Assembly (NCBI RefSeq): GCF_002289455.1
Contig: NZ_NTFS01000001.1
Span: forward strand, 1-59,301
Direction of reading: 5' to 3'
Length of the DNA: 59,301 nucleotides
From: Brunnivagina elsteri CCALA 953
Lineage (GTDB): Bacteria > Cyanobacteriota > Cyanobacteriia > Cyanobacteriales > Nostocaceae
A program made the position numbers and the translations under genes. Below, piece after piece: positions 8,909 through 17,748 of the stretch. The notes below the pieces were generated by a model. That model did no database searches. It was given only the letters and a program-made list of their open reading frames with translations, and was not told the DNA's origin. How positions within the stretch are numbered: position 1 is the stretch's first letter; each line of letters starts with the position of its first letter.

Positions 8909-9958
8909 ATGGAACACATGAACCAGAAAAAATTATGCTCTGTTGTTGTTTTGTTAACAACTTTTTTAGGAATATCTTCAACTGCTAGTAACGCAACAGT
9001 TCCCAAAGCTACATCTTCTCAAAGAATATCATTTGAGAATACTGTTAATACTGAAAATCCTCAGGATGTCAGTAAAAATATCACTCTAAAACCTGTCATT
9101 ACTCAAGTTCATTCCCATGAATTAACAGGCTTTCCAGCAACAACTTTGTATATCCGAAATATTCCCTTTCTTACCTTTATTGCTGAAAAGGCTGCAAATG
9201 TAGATAATAAAAATCCTACTGAAAGGGCAAATATTATTGCATCTAAAATAAATCAGTTAGCCTTTAACAAAGTTGACGCAAATCAAATCAAAGTAAGCGT
9301 GAAAGAAAACCGCTATATCATTACAATTGACGGTGAAGAACTGGTAGAAATCAATAATTATACTCGATTACCTGACACCACTAAAAATCTCGCACAAGAC
9401 GCATTACAAGCCACAAATCGCTTGCGAAGACTTATTGGTGGTGCTAATCCTCTAAACCAAATAGATGGTGTTGCTTCTATTCCAAAAAAAACGCAGGAAG
9501 TTAGTATTATTGAACCAAAATTATCAATTGAAAAACCAATCAAGCCTAAAATAAAGCGTAAAATATCGCAGCAACAGTCAAAGCCACAAGAACCGACTAC
9601 AAAACCGCAACGTATCCCTAAATCACTACGACGTAAGCAAGTAACCCAAGGGAATCGGGAAAAAACCCGTTTTTCGTCAAGTGGGATGGCTTCTTATTAT
9701 GGTTCAGAAAGTGGTTCTCGCACCGCAACAGGGGAAAGATTCAATCCTTACGCTCTTACCGCAGCACATCGAACACTTCCATTTGGTACAAGAATTCGCG
9801 TTACCAATCTCTGGAATGGTCGTTCTGTAATTCTACGAGTTAACGATCGCGGTCCTTTTATTCGCGGTAGAATCGTTGATGTTTCTTATGGTGCTGCTAG
9901 ACAATTAGGGATGATTGGTAGTGGTGTCGCATCGGTCAAAATAGAAATTTTGGGTTAA
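8909..9958 (+). CDS. rlpA: RlpA-like septal ring lytic transglycosylase/DPBB protein
   Basis: 349 residues. Start ATG 8909; an ATG three codons later (MNQKKLCSVVVLL) is equally possible. An N-terminal signal peptide (about residues 1-27, cut near TASNA) sends it to the periplasm. Residues about 28-250 are a low-complexity/linker region with a Lys/Pro/Gln-rich end. The last ~95 residues form the RlpA double-psi beta-barrel: GMASYYGSESGSRTATGERF, ALTAAHRTLPFGTRIRVTN, VILRVNDRGPFIRGRIVDVS. The D of NDRGPF and the H of AAHRTLP are the family's conserved polar residues. RlpA proteins act on peptidoglycan at cell division. No SPOR domain is seen. Confidence 0.9.
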   Translation: MEHMNQKKLCSVVVLLTTFLGISSTASNATVPKATSSQRISFENTVNTENPQDVSKNITLKPVITQVHSHELTGFPATTLYIRNIPFLTFIAEKAANVDNKNPTERANIIASKINQLAFNKVDANQIKVSVKENRYIITIDGEELVEINNYTRLPDTTKNLAQDALQATNRLRRLIGGANPLNQIDGVASIPKKTQEVSIIEPKLSIEKPIKPKIKRKISQQQSKPQEPTTKPQRIPKSLRRKQVTQGNREKTRFSSSGMASYYGSESGSRTATGERFNPYALTAAHRTLPFGTRIRVTNLWNGRSVILRVNDRGPFIRGRIVDVSYGAARQLGMIGSGVASVKIEILG

Positions 9959-9979
9959 GATCAAAATATTAAAGACTGT

Positions 9980-10023
9980 AAGGGCATAGAGTTTGTTTCT
10001 TGCTAGTACGGCTATTTGCCCTT
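9980..10023 (+). terminator. Putative hairpin after rlpA
   Basis: AAGGGCA (9980-9986) pairs with TGCCCTT (10017-10023) around a 30-base loop, followed by ATTGTCTTTG. It lies 22 bases after the rlpA stop. The long loop and weak T tract make it a modest terminator candidate. Confidence 0.35.
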
Positions 10024-10151
10024 ATTGTCTTTGATTACAGGGTTCTCAAGTTAAAATTTTGATTTTTCGTTTGCTTTGCACAGACTTCTACCCAACTTCC
10101 AGCTACAAAAGTAATTGACGGGCGATCGCCAGAAATGGGATAACCTAGCAT

Positions 10152-10961
10152 ATGGAATTCTTAACTATACTTCTATCCAGTCTGCTGGGTTTAATTTCTT
10201 CTGTTGGACTTGTTGTCGATCGCACTGCTGAAGATGCTATTCGTTCCCAATTCGCCAAAGCCGAACAGTTACAAGTACGTGTAGACAATGCCCCAACGCA
10301 TCAATTACTACAAGGGAAAATAGATCGGGTGCGAATTGCCGGACGTTCGCTACAATTAAAGCATTCCCATATTCGCATCGCCGTTTTTGAGCTAGAAACC
10401 GACAGAATTGAACTCGATACTCGTACTATTGGTAAAAAACGACCGAAGTTCAAACGACCTTTACAAGCGGGTTTACGCTTGGTTTTAACTGAAGCAGATG
10501 TAAATAAAGTTTTACAGTCTCCGGAATTTTTATCCCGTCTGCGAAAACTGAATATAATTTCTGCAAATCTCACAAATAAGGACTCTAACCCCGTATACCG
10601 TTTTGTCAATCCTAGAGTAAAATTTTTAACCAATCAACGTGTCAATTTACAAGTAGAAATACAGGAGGATGGTAATAGTGAATCGGTAGTTGTAAATCTG
10701 GAAACAGGATTAGATATAGTTGCAGGACGAAAATTACAGCTAGTTCAACCAATTGCAAAAGTGAACGAGGAAGAAGTACCTCCTCGATTCTTAAATGCTA
10801 TAGTAAGCAACCTCAATCAATGCTTGGATTTGCGTAACTTAGAAACTGAAGGTTTATTAATGCGAATTATAAAATTAAAAATGAAACCGGGCAAACTAGA
10901 AATTGGTACTTTTGTCAGAATTGAACCGTCTTCAAAATTCTTAGAAACTATCAGATTTTAA
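10152..10961 (+). CDS. DUF2993 (LmeA-like) lipid-binding-type protein
   Basis: 269 residues. It matches the DUF2993 family of cyanobacteria and actinobacteria: an N-terminal hydrophobic stretch (MEFLTILLSSLLGLISSVGL) likely acts as a membrane anchor or signal, followed by the conserved 'AEDAIRSQFAKAEQLQVRVDNAPTHQLLQGKIDRVRIAGR' type region (about 27-65) and further amphipathic strands. In actinobacteria a member (LmeA) binds phosphoinositides in the periplasm; whether that holds here is unknown. It is followed 67 bases later by the GerMN protein on the same strand, so the two may be co-transcribed. Confidence 0.85.
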   Translation: MEFLTILLSSLLGLISSVGLVVDRTAEDAIRSQFAKAEQLQVRVDNAPTHQLLQGKIDRVRIAGRSLQLKHSHIRIAVFELETDRIELDTRTIGKKRPKFKRPLQAGLRLVLTEADVNKVLQSPEFLSRLRKLNIISANLTNKDSNPVYRFVNPRVKFLTNQRVNLQVEIQEDGNSESVVVNLETGLDIVAGRKLQLVQPIAKVNEEEVPPRFLNAIVSNLNQCLDLRNLETEGLLMRIIKLKMKPGKLEIGTFVRIEPSSKFLETIRF

Positions 10962-11028
10962 GTTCTGTCGTAAGTCAGGTTTACCCCTCACACATACATT
11001 GATTTAGCTACAAGGAAGGTCTGGTAAT

Positions 11029-11646
11029 ATGAGAGATGAGCAGAGAAATAATCGTATCTCTTCAGGTGTAATTGCTGCTGTATCGGCTGCGGTTGTAGCT
11101 GTGAGTGGAGGAGTTGCTTGGTTTACTTGGAACACGATTAATAGTCAAAATTCAACCGTTAACAATCCTGTAAAAGTAAATCCTGCTAATCCTCCGAAGA
11201 GAAATATTGCGAACGAACGCACAGCAGAAATTTATTTGCTTAAGGATACAGGAAAAAAATTTGAATTAGTTGCTTTACCAGTGGAAGTTGCAGCAACCAA
11301 AGATAAACCAAATGAATTTTTAGAAGCTGCTTTTGGCAGTTTGCTCACAGCAAAAAATGATGGTGATACTAGTAGCGTCATTCCATCTGGAACCAAAATT
11401 TTAGATGTAAAAGTTGAAAACGACGCTATTCGCGTCGATTTATCAAATGAATTTACAAGTGGTGGTGGTAGTGCCTCTATGACTGGACGTGTGGGACAAG
11501 TTGTTTATACTGCTACTAGCCTGAATAATAATGCGAAGGTTTACATTAATGTCAATGGTAAGGAACTTGATGTATTAGGTGGAGAAGGATTGGAATTAGA
11601 ACAACCCTTAACTCGTGAAAGTTTTAAGAAAAATTATCAGCTTTAG
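11029..11646 (+). CDS. GerMN-domain protein, membrane anchored
   Basis: 205 residues with a strong AAGGAAGG ribosome binding site before the ATG at 11029. A membrane anchor lies at about residues 13-35 (VIAAVSAAVVAVSGGVAWFT). The remainder is a GerMN domain (about 65-190): 'TAEIYLLKDTGKKFELVALP', then a middle part with 'NEFLEAAFGSLL' and the typical 'IPSGTKILDVKVENDAIRVDLS' beta region. In spore formers the domain occurs in germination/sporulation lipoproteins; in cyanobacteria it occurs in cell-envelope proteins of unknown role. It is downstream of and probably co-expressed with the DUF2993 gene. Confidence 0.9.
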   Translation: MRDEQRNNRISSGVIAAVSAAVVAVSGGVAWFTWNTINSQNSTVNNPVKVNPANPPKRNIANERTAEIYLLKDTGKKFELVALPVEVAATKDKPNEFLEAAFGSLLTAKNDGDTSSVIPSGTKILDVKVENDAIRVDLSNEFTSGGGSASMTGRVGQVVYTATSLNNNAKVYINVNGKELDVLGGEGLELEQPLTRESFKKNYQL

Positions 11647-11761
11647 TTGATGGGGTAATGGTTAGCGGTTAATGATTCATGATTAATGGGTAATGGGTAA
11701 TTGTTAGTAGGGAATAACTAATAACTCATAACTTAGTAACTCATAACTCATAACCAATACC
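11647..11761. repeat. Short degenerate tandem repeats (TAATGG/ACTCATA type)
   Basis: The 115-base gap between the convergent GerMN and ArsR genes is almost entirely short degenerate tandem repeats: GGTAATGG/TTAATG units, then ATAACTCATAACT units. Similar short tandem repeats occur at 25275-25390 and 49064-49117 and are typical of Nostocales gaps. Confidence 0.7.
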
Positions 11762-12106
11762 CTATTTTGTATTTAATATGCGAAAATTCTGGGCTTGTTG
11801 CTCAAGTCTAGTTGCGAGGCGATCGCACACTCGATTACACAAATCAAAAATCATGTCATCCTCAACTCGGTAATAAGCACAAGTGCCTTCACTGCGACGA
11901 CTCAAAATCCCAGCTTGCCACATTACCTTTAAATGTTTGGACACGTTCGCTTGAGAAGTCTGTGTTGCCTCCACCAATTCTTGTACGCACTTTTCATCAT
12001 CCCGCAGTAAATGCAACAGTCGCAAGCGCATAGGCTCGCTCAGTAAGCTGAAGTACTCAGCTATTTGTTGCACAACTTCTGGCGGCATAGGCAACATTTG
12101 CTTCAT
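11762..12106 (-). CDS. ArsR/SmtB-family transcriptional repressor
   Basis: 114 residues, winged helix. The recognition region is TSQANVSKHLKVMWQAGILS (about 50-69), followed by the wing 'RRSEGTCAYYRVED'. Members repress stress or metal genes and release DNA on binding a metal ion or on thiol oxidation. Cysteines are at C40 (EKCVQEL), C76, C90 and C94; C40 is in the alpha3 area where ArsR/CadC and persulfide-sensing BigR/SqrR proteins have key Cys. The C90/C94 pair is in the last helix. The effector cannot be named from this. No transporter or enzyme target is adjacent; the upstream 490-base gap would hold its promoter. Confidence 0.9.
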   Translation of the reverse strand: MKQMLPMPPEVVQQIAEYFSLLSEPMRLRLLHLLRDDEKCVQELVEATQTSQANVSKHLKVMWQAGILSRRSEGTCAYYRVEDDMIFDLCNRVCDRLATRLEQQAQNFRILNTK

Positions 12107-12430
12107 TATTAATTGACCCGCAAGAACTAAACTGAAACTATTAGAAATTTAAACGGTTAGCTATTGAGTTTACATACATTGATAGTTCCTAAAACAATTG
12201 ATACTTATACCATTAATTTCAGTTTGCAAGCAACCTTGCTGAGTAAACTACCAAAACCCTACTTCCTCAAGCTGTTAATACTTGAGGAAAACCTTTGTAT
12301 GTTAAATATCGAGCAATGCTAATCCGCATCGGCGTTTAAAATAGTACCATTTTTGCTTATGTACAATCTATGTATGAGCAAATAAGCTCTAAAGCTGTGT
12401 TTATATATGATATTGGCGAATTATAATTAT

Positions 12431-12491
12431 TTTTTCAGACCGCATATTCTTGTTCGATGTGGTGTAAAAACAAGGTTGCTAGTCTGAAAAA
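12431..12491. other. Two-part hairpin in the arsR-accB gap
   Basis: TTTTTCAGAC (12431-12440) pairs perfectly with GTCTGAAAAA (12482-12491). Inside, CTTGTT pairs with AACAAG. It lies about 105 bases beyond the accB stop and is symmetrical enough to work on either strand (A/T tracts on both sides), so it may be a bidirectional terminator or a small RNA. The rest of the gap 12107-12597 shows nothing I can name. Confidence 0.45.
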
Positions 12492-12597
12492 TGTTTGTTT
12501 GATATGGCAGCAAACTTGGCGCAATTAATTAAAATCCTGGTTTTGTCTACCAATTTAATTAATCTCTTGTGGAGATATTGCGCGAATTTTCGGCTAC

Positions 12598-13134
12598 CTA
12601 ATCAGGATTTATTCTTACCAACGGTTGTCCGTACTCCACTGGTTCGCCATTCTGCACCAAAATTTCTACAACTTGACCAGATATTTCAGTTTCGATTTCG
12701 TTCATTAGCTTCATTGCTTCGATGATACAAACCGTATCACCTTTACGAACTCGACCACCTACCTCAATAAATGGGGCTTCTCCCGGTGCAGAGGAGCGAT
12801 AAAATGTCCCTACCATTGGTGATGGCACCTCAACATATTTTGATTCAATGGCGCTTGGAGGATGGGGGGAAGGCGAAACATCCACGCTACGATTAGCTGA
12901 TGCCTCTGTAAGGGGAGGTGACACCACAATAGGTGGTGTCAGAGCATTGATAGCCAATCCCGACCCTTCCACGCCCCCTAACCCCGCTTGCCCCACGGAC
13001 AATAGTTGATGAGGAACGCTAACAGCTTTACGTACTGTTATCTCAAAGTCACCGCTTTTGAGGGTTACTTCTGCAATATCTGTTTGTGCAATAGTTGTCA
13101 ATAATTGGCGGATTTCATTAAAGTCCAATGGCAC
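12598..13134 (-). CDS. accB: Biotin carboxyl carrier protein of acetyl-CoA carboxylase
   Basis: 178 residues from the GTG at 13132-13134. This start is chosen because the cyanobacterial N-terminus is (M)[19 protein letters not shown] and a GAGG motif lies about 10 bases before it; a TTG seven codons upstream is less likely. AccB carries biotin for AccC and AccA/AccD, making malonyl-CoA, the first step of fatty acid synthesis. The biotinyl domain is at the C-terminus with the attachment Lys in [10 protein letters not shown] Pro/Ala/Ser-rich linker lies in between. It follows efp with 145 bases between them, the usual cyanobacterial efp-accB pair. Confidence 0.96.
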   Translation of the reverse strand: MPLDFNEIRQLLTTIAQTDIAEVTLKSGDFEITVRKAVSVPHQLLSVGQAGLGGVEGSGLAINALTPPIVVSPPLTEASANRSVDVSPSPHPPSAIESKYVEVPSPMVGTFYRSSAPGEAPFIEVGGRVRKGDTVCIIEAMKLMNEIETEISGQVVEILVQNGEPVEYGQPLVRINPD

Positions 13135-13260
13135 AGTTTTTATTACCTCATGCAATTAGTACGATTCAAAGACATATTCATAAAATAGAATCGCAGTCGG
13201 GGCTGGGAGTTTCCTATTTTGAAAGAGGAAATCGGGATTTGCTCTTTTACTGCCTACTCA

Positions 13261-13290
13261 GTAGGGAGTGTCAACTAAGCTACTCCCTAC
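13261..13290 (-). other. Intercistronic hairpin overlapping the efp stop
   Basis: GTAGGGAGT (13261-13269) pairs with ACTCCCTAC (13282-13290), a perfect 9-bp stem that includes the efp stop codon (13280-13282). No T tract follows. It could tune read-through or protect the efp end of the efp-accB transcript. Confidence 0.5.
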
Positions 13291-13837
13291 CCATATATTT
13301 ATCGTCGCGTGTATCAACACGGATGCGTTCGCCTTGGGTGATAAACAAAGGTACCATTACCATCGCCCCAGTTTCCAGCTTTGCTGGCTTACTGCCACCC
13401 GTTGCTGTATCACCTTTTACACCTGGGTCTGTCTCAATAATTTCGAGAACTACTGAGTTCGGAAGTTCAACTTCCAAGACTTGTTCGCCCCAGCGAATGA
13501 CGCTAGCTTCCATACCTTCCTTAAGATACTTGACTTTATCGCCAATTTGTGCAGTGGTAAGTCGTCCTTCCTCATAGCTTTCCATATCCATAAAAACGTA
13601 TTCCTCACCTTCTTTGTAGGTGTGTTGCATGACGCTTTTTTCGAGATTAGCTTGAGGTAAGGTTTCGCCGGCACGGAAGGTTTTTTCAATAGTATTCCCG
13701 GTTTGAACGTTTTTCAGCTTTGTGCGGACAAATGCTGCGCCTTTACCAGGTTTAACATGAAGGAATTCTGTAACCCGCCATACGGAGCCGTCTATTACAA
13801 TCGAAACACCAGGTCGAAAGTCGTTGCTGGAAATCAT
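13280..13837 (-). CDS. efp: Translation elongation factor P
   Basis: 185 residues from ATG 13835-13837, exactly the usual EF-P length; the longer reading to 13870 adds 11 non-conserved residues. EF-P enters the ribosomal E site and relieves stalling at polyproline stretches. The three beta-barrel domains are recognisable: domain I with [20 protein letters not shown], '[20 protein letters not shown]' with the loop Lys (PGKG), and domain III ending '[17 protein letters not shown]'. The loop has K in PGKGAAF, so it is a Lys- rather than Arg-type EF-P. It heads the efp-accB pair. Confidence 0.97.
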   Translation of the reverse strand: MISSNDFRPGVSIVIDGSVWRVTEFLHVKPGKGAAFVRTKLKNVQTGNTIEKTFRAGETLPQANLEKSVMQHTYKEGEEYVFMDMESYEEGRLTTAQIGDKVKYLKEGMEASVIRWGEQVLEVELPNSVVLEIIETDPGVKGDTATGGSKPAKLETGAMVMVPLFITQGERIRVDTRDDKYMGRE

Positions 13838-14120
13838 GAAACTTTCTTTCTTTTTGAAGACAATCGGCATTTATTGTACCGCTCAAGCGGTGGATTTTGT
13901 CAGTTGAGGTGATTGAATTAATGGAAAAGGTGGTTTTTGTAGTGGTGGGTCAAAGTAGGATAAGGGAAAAATGCGATCGCATAAGTATTGTATTTATCTG
14001 TAAATCCCTGGTTTTGACTGGCAAAAATCCCTAACTAAGGAAAAATTGCCAAAATGCCGAATTTATAGTTGTTTGGTGATTTTATATTCTAAATTTTATA
14101 CTACTGTTGTTGAATGTAGC

Positions 14121-14213
14121 TTAATTACTGCGGGTGAAGAAGATTGCCGCGAGAACTATTAGACTAGACAAGGTTAAGGGAACCCAGAGATTGGGTAAAT
14201 CGGAAGGATTCAT
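14121..14213 (-). CDS. Candidate 30-residue single-helix membrane peptide
   Basis: ATG at 14211-14213 to TAA at 14121-14123. The reading is MNPSDLPNLWVPLTLSSLIV followed by LAAIFFTRSN: a short polar head with Pro, one hydrophobic helix and a charged tail. This is the pattern of the small subunits of photosynthetic or NDH complexes in cyanobacteria (psb, pet, ndh small proteins), but I do not recognise it as a named one. There is no clear ribosome binding site. It lies alone in the otherwise empty 545-base gap 13871-14414. Confidence 0.4.
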   Translation of the reverse strand: MNPSDLPNLWVPLTLSSLIVLAAIFFTRSN

Positions 14214-14414
14214 TTTTGGGTATTCGTGGTAATTTGTTTGATTTTAGCGATAATGCTGAGATTAGTAATTCATGCAATTAGTGAATATTAAATTACGTGT
14301 ATTCACTCAAGCGACTTATATTTATTTGCCGCCATCATGTAAGGATACCAGCCAAGTTTATAAACAATTATTGACTGGTTGAATTTAATTACACAGTGGA
14401 GAGTATAGAGTTTT

Positions 14415-14645
14415 ATGGAAACTTATTTAAGTCATGGTTGTGATGGAGATAATGTTGTCTACCTGCAAGAATGTTTAAATAGTTTTGGTTATGATTTAGA
14501 CGTTGATGGCATTTTTGGTGATGACACTCAAGAGGCTGTTGAGGATTTCCAGTCTGCCCAAGGTTTGGAAGCTGACGGTATTGTTGGATCGATGACTTGG
14601 GATGCTATTCAAAATATACTTGCAAGTTTTGAACCTGCCTGTTAA
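14415..14645 (+). CDS. Small peptidoglycan-binding (PG_binding_1) protein
   Basis: 76 residues, essentially one PG_binding_1 domain: 'GDNVVYLQECLNSFGYDLDVDGIFGDDTQEAVEDFQSAQGLEADGIVG' with the repeated DG-x-hydrophobic-G turns. Such domains bind cell-wall peptidoglycan. There is no signal peptide and no catalytic partner, so either it is part of a scattered set of free-standing modules or it acts inside the cell. A good terminator follows at 14687-14716. The next gene starts 150 bases later and is probably separate. Confidence 0.85.
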   Translation: METYLSHGCDGDNVVYLQECLNSFGYDLDVDGIFGDDTQEAVEDFQSAQGLEADGIVGSMTWDAIQNILASFEPAC

Positions 14646-14686
14646 TTATTATTAATTTTTGTCTCCGTATTTCAAATATAAAGTAG

Positions 14687-14716
14687 CCATTCTGATTAAT
14701 TTTAGAATGGTTTTTT
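14687..14716 (+). terminator. Rho-independent terminator after the PG-binding gene
   Basis: CCATTCT (14687-14693) pairs with AGAATGG (14704-14710) and is followed by TTTTTTATTATTTT. It lies 42 bases after the stop codon. Confidence 0.85.
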
Positions 14717-14794
14717 ATTATTTTATTGCGCTGCCAAAGTCTCAATTTGCGAGATAATTTTCCTATACAGCAGTGCTGAGTAGGGGAAAGTATT

Positions 14795-17443
14795 GTGACA
14801 TCTCCAGACATCGTAATTTGGTTACAGGAACGCACACCTTTAGGGATTTTAGCGGATGAGGTGTTAGGTGCGATCGCATCTGAGATGACTGAAAAAATCG
14901 TTCCTTCTGATACAGAAATAGTAATTGAGGGTACTTTACCGGAAGCTCTTTACATAATTAAACAAGGACGAATTGAAGCAACTAGCAATAACTCCAAAAA
15001 TCCAGCTTTGTGCTGTGGTTTGCTTCCTGGTACGGCAATTAACCTCAAGGAATTACTTTTAAATGAAATTGCCCCAAGTACAATTAAAACCCTGACTGAA
15101 TGCCACTTATGGGTTGTTTCTGCGGCAAAATTCGCTGAAATCACGAATCAATATCCAGAAATTGCTCAATTTGTATCTCGTTTGCTGGCAGCAGAACTGG
15201 CACAATTAGCTTCAGCGTTCACATATGAGCAGGAACGTTCTTTGGAATTGCGTCCTTATCTTGTTACGAAAGCGCAACGGGGTATAGTCGGTTCGAGTCG
15301 TTATGCAGTAAAGTTACGCGAACAAATTCGTGAAGCTGCAAATAATCGCAAATCGGTGTTAGTTTTTGGTGAACCTGGTTTAGAAAAAGATAATATTGCG
15401 GCTTTAATTCATTATGGTTCAGCTTCCCGTCGCGAACCAATTATTAAAATTAATTGTGGAATTTTACAAGTAAGTGGAGCCGATTTATTTGGTAGGGTTG
15501 GTGGTAAACCGGGATTGTTGGAGTATTTGGGAAATGGGACTTTAATTCTGAATAATATTCAAGAATTGCCAAAAGAGTTATTACCCGCAGTGACAAATTT
15601 ACTGCAAACAAACACTTTTACACCTGTTAGCCGTTCTGGTGAAACAGTTGCAGAATCTCGCATTAGTAATGTCCGCATAATTATTGTATCGGAAAAGACG
15701 ATTTCAGCAATTAAACGCAGGATTGAATATGCAATCAAAGTACCACCTTTAAGGGTGCGAAAGGCTGACATTCGCTCACAAATCGAATATTACATTAGTT
15801 TGTATGCCCGTTCTAGGGGTTTGACAAAACCTGCTGTGACACCAGAAGCCTTACGTCGCTTACAATCCTATGATTTCCCTGGCAATTTGAAGGAATTAGA
15901 AAGTCTTGTCGAGCGTGCGATCGTTCAAGCTGAAAATAATCGAGAACTCACTGAGGAGATTTTTTGGGCTGTAGAAACGAAGAAAAAACGGTTTCGCGTT
16001 AATTTGCTGAATATTTATCCAGGTTTACGGAGATTTTTACGCAGTGATTGGTATCCTGACAAAATTAATTATGGAATTACGACAATTGGATTTGCTTTTA
16101 TTCTTGTAGTGTTATTTTTAGGACCACAAACAAGGGATAAAAACTTTGTTTTGAATATATTTTGGGATTGGTGGTGGGCTGGATTCCTGTTTCTATTTCC
16201 CTTTTTAGGACGAATTTGGTGTGCATTTTGTCCGTTTATGATTTATGGTGAAATTACCCAGAAGTTATCTTTAAAATTGTTTCCTCGCCATTTGAAAAAG
16301 TGGCAAAGGGAGAAAGCAGAAAAGTGGGGTGGATGGTTTCTTTTTGGTTTCTTTTCTTTAATTTTTTTGTGGGAAGAACTTTGGAATCTGGAAGATACGG
16401 CTTATCTTTCGGGTTGTTTGCTGCTATTAATTACTGCTGGTGCGGTTCTATTTTCTGTCCTGTTTGAACGGCGGTTTTGGTGTCGTTATTTATGTCCAAT
16501 TGGTGGGATGAATGGGTTATTTGCTAAGTTATCGATGACTGAATTAAGGGCGCAGCAAGGTATTTGTTCGGCAACTTGTACTACCTATCAATGTTATAAA
16601 GGTGGTGTTGCAAAAGGTGAGGGAATGGAAACAAATGGTTGTCCTTTATATTCCCATCCCGCACAGTTGCAAGATAACCGCGATTGTGTTTTGTGTATGA
16701 CTTGTTTGAAAGCATGTCCCCATCGTTCGGTTGAGTTTAATTTGCGTCCTCCGGGAATTGAATTGTGGACAACTCATGTAGCTCGAAGTTATGAAGTTGC
16801 ATTATTATTTTTACTTTTGGGTGGGATATTTCTCCATCGCTTACCGGAAATGAAAGTTTGGTTGAATTTTAATTTTAATTTAAGTTTTGATTTAAGTTTT
16901 GATTTAACTAATTTTTGGCAACATTTAGTTTTATCTTTATTGGCTTTGATGATTCCAGTTACTGTACCTTTTATTGCTTACGGTTTAATGTTGGGGTTTT
17001 GTTGGTTGAAGAATAAAATAAATAAGAACATAAACAATCAAAACCGCAGATTAACGCGGATGAACGCAGATGGAACATCTATTTCTATTGCTGTTGTTAA
17101 GGATAATTTAATTAAACCTAGAAAATTTGTGGAATTGTCTTATGGCTATTTACCATTAGTATTGGGTGGTAATTTAGCCCATTATTTACGTTTAGCATTG
17201 GGAGAAGGTGGAAAAATTTTACCTGTGGCTTTTACTACTTTTGGTTTGAATGGGAGTTCTCTGCCTATATTGGTAGCACATCCTGCTGTGATTAGTTTTT
17301 TGCAGGGAATAACTTTGGTTTTTGCTGTTTTATGTTCGGTGATATTAACTCAAAAAATTGCTCGTCAATCTTTGCGGAGTTTATTATTACAGCATCTAGC
17401 AATAATTATTTTAGGAGTTAGTATGTGGGCTATTATTGTGTAG
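14795..17443 (+). CDS. cNMP-binding / degenerate sigma54-activator AAA+ / membrane polyferredoxin fusion
   Basis: 882 residues, GTG start with AGGGGAAAG ribosome binding site. Residues ~10-135: cNMP-binding (CAP_ED-like) domain. Residues ~160-390: an NtrC-type AAA+ domain, but with a changed Walker A (GEPGLEKD, 192-199), Walker B acidics replaced (LILNNIQELP; normally LDEIGELP) and no GAFTGA loop. Residues ~420-880: membrane part like NapH/NosR/CcoG, with several helices and cysteine clusters CxxCP (C476/C479), CxxxCP (C563/C567), C591/C595/C600 and a ferredoxin-like CxxCxxCxxxCP (C631, C634, C637, C641). Cyanobacteria lack sigma54, so the AAA+ part has probably become a signal-transfer domain. 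I infer a membrane redox protein controlled by a nucleotide. A short repeat-derived insert (RRLTRMNADG) is at 751-760. Confidence 0.8.
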   Translation: MTSPDIVIWLQERTPLGILADEVLGAIASEMTEKIVPSDTEIVIEGTLPEALYIIKQGRIEATSNNSKNPALCCGLLPGTAINLKELLLNEIAPSTIKTLTECHLWVVSAAKFAEITNQYPEIAQFVSRLLAAELAQLASAFTYEQERSLELRPYLVTKAQRGIVGSSRYAVKLREQIREAANNRKSVLVFGEPGLEKDNIAALIHYGSASRREPIIKINCGILQVSGADLFGRVGGKPGLLEYLGNGTLILNNIQELPKELLPAVTNLLQTNTFTPVSRSGETVAESRISNVRIIIVSEKTISAIKRRIEYAIKVPPLRVRKADIRSQIEYYISLYARSRGLTKPAVTPEALRRLQSYDFPGNLKELESLVERAIVQAENNRELTEEIFWAVETKKKRFRVNLLNIYPGLRRFLRSDWYPDKINYGITTIGFAFILVVLFLGPQTRDKNFVLNIFWDWWWAGFLFLFPFLGRIWCAFCPFMIYGEITQKLSLKLFPRHLKKWQREKAEKWGGWFLFGFFSLIFLWEELWNLEDTAYLSGCLLLLITAGAVLFSVLFERRFWCRYLCPIGGMNGLFAKLSMTELRAQQGICSATCTTYQCYKGGVAKGEGMETNGCPLYSHPAQLQDNRDCVLCMTCLKACPHRSVEFNLRPPGIELWTTHVARSYEVALLFLLLGGIFLHRLPEMKVWLNFNFNLSFDLSFDLTNFWQHLVLSLLALMIPVTVPFIAYGLMLGFCWLKNKINKNINNQNRRLTRMNADGTSISIAVVKDNLIKPRKFVELSYGYLPLVLGGNLAHYLRLALGEGGKILPVAFTTFGLNGSSLPILVAHPAVISFLQGITLVFAVLCSVILTQKIARQSLRSLLLQHLAIIILGVSMWAIIV

Positions 17444-17748
17444 ATGTAAATTCAGTAATTTGTTCTTCAAAGCCTAGAAGTCTTTCTATACAAAATTAAA
17501 CCTAATCAATATATCTCGATAGATTTAAATCGCGATCGCATAATTCAACTTATGCAACATACAAAAATAAAACTCAGTTAAATCACTTAAAGTTATATTT
17601 TTTGATGTATCGGAATTTTTAATATAAATTTTGTAATTTTTCTTTTTCCCATATTTCGTTGGTTTAGTTACAGTTCCAATCAATATATAGGAGCAAGAAT
17701 AATAATTATTTAACAATGCAGCTTCTATATTTGTAATGCTGCCAATAT
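17444..17748. other. Gap without recognised gene
   Basis: AT-rich gap of 305 bases between the fusion protein and the channel gene. A 63-codon minus-strand frame is present but is lysine/tyrosine-rich with no known pattern and no ribosome binding site; I do not call it. A HIP1-type site is at about 17532. Nothing else seen. Confidence 0.6.

Noticed and set aside
17525-17716. 63-codon minus-strand frame
   Set aside because: Low-complexity K/Y/N composition in an AT-rich gap, no ribosome binding site, no recognised motif.
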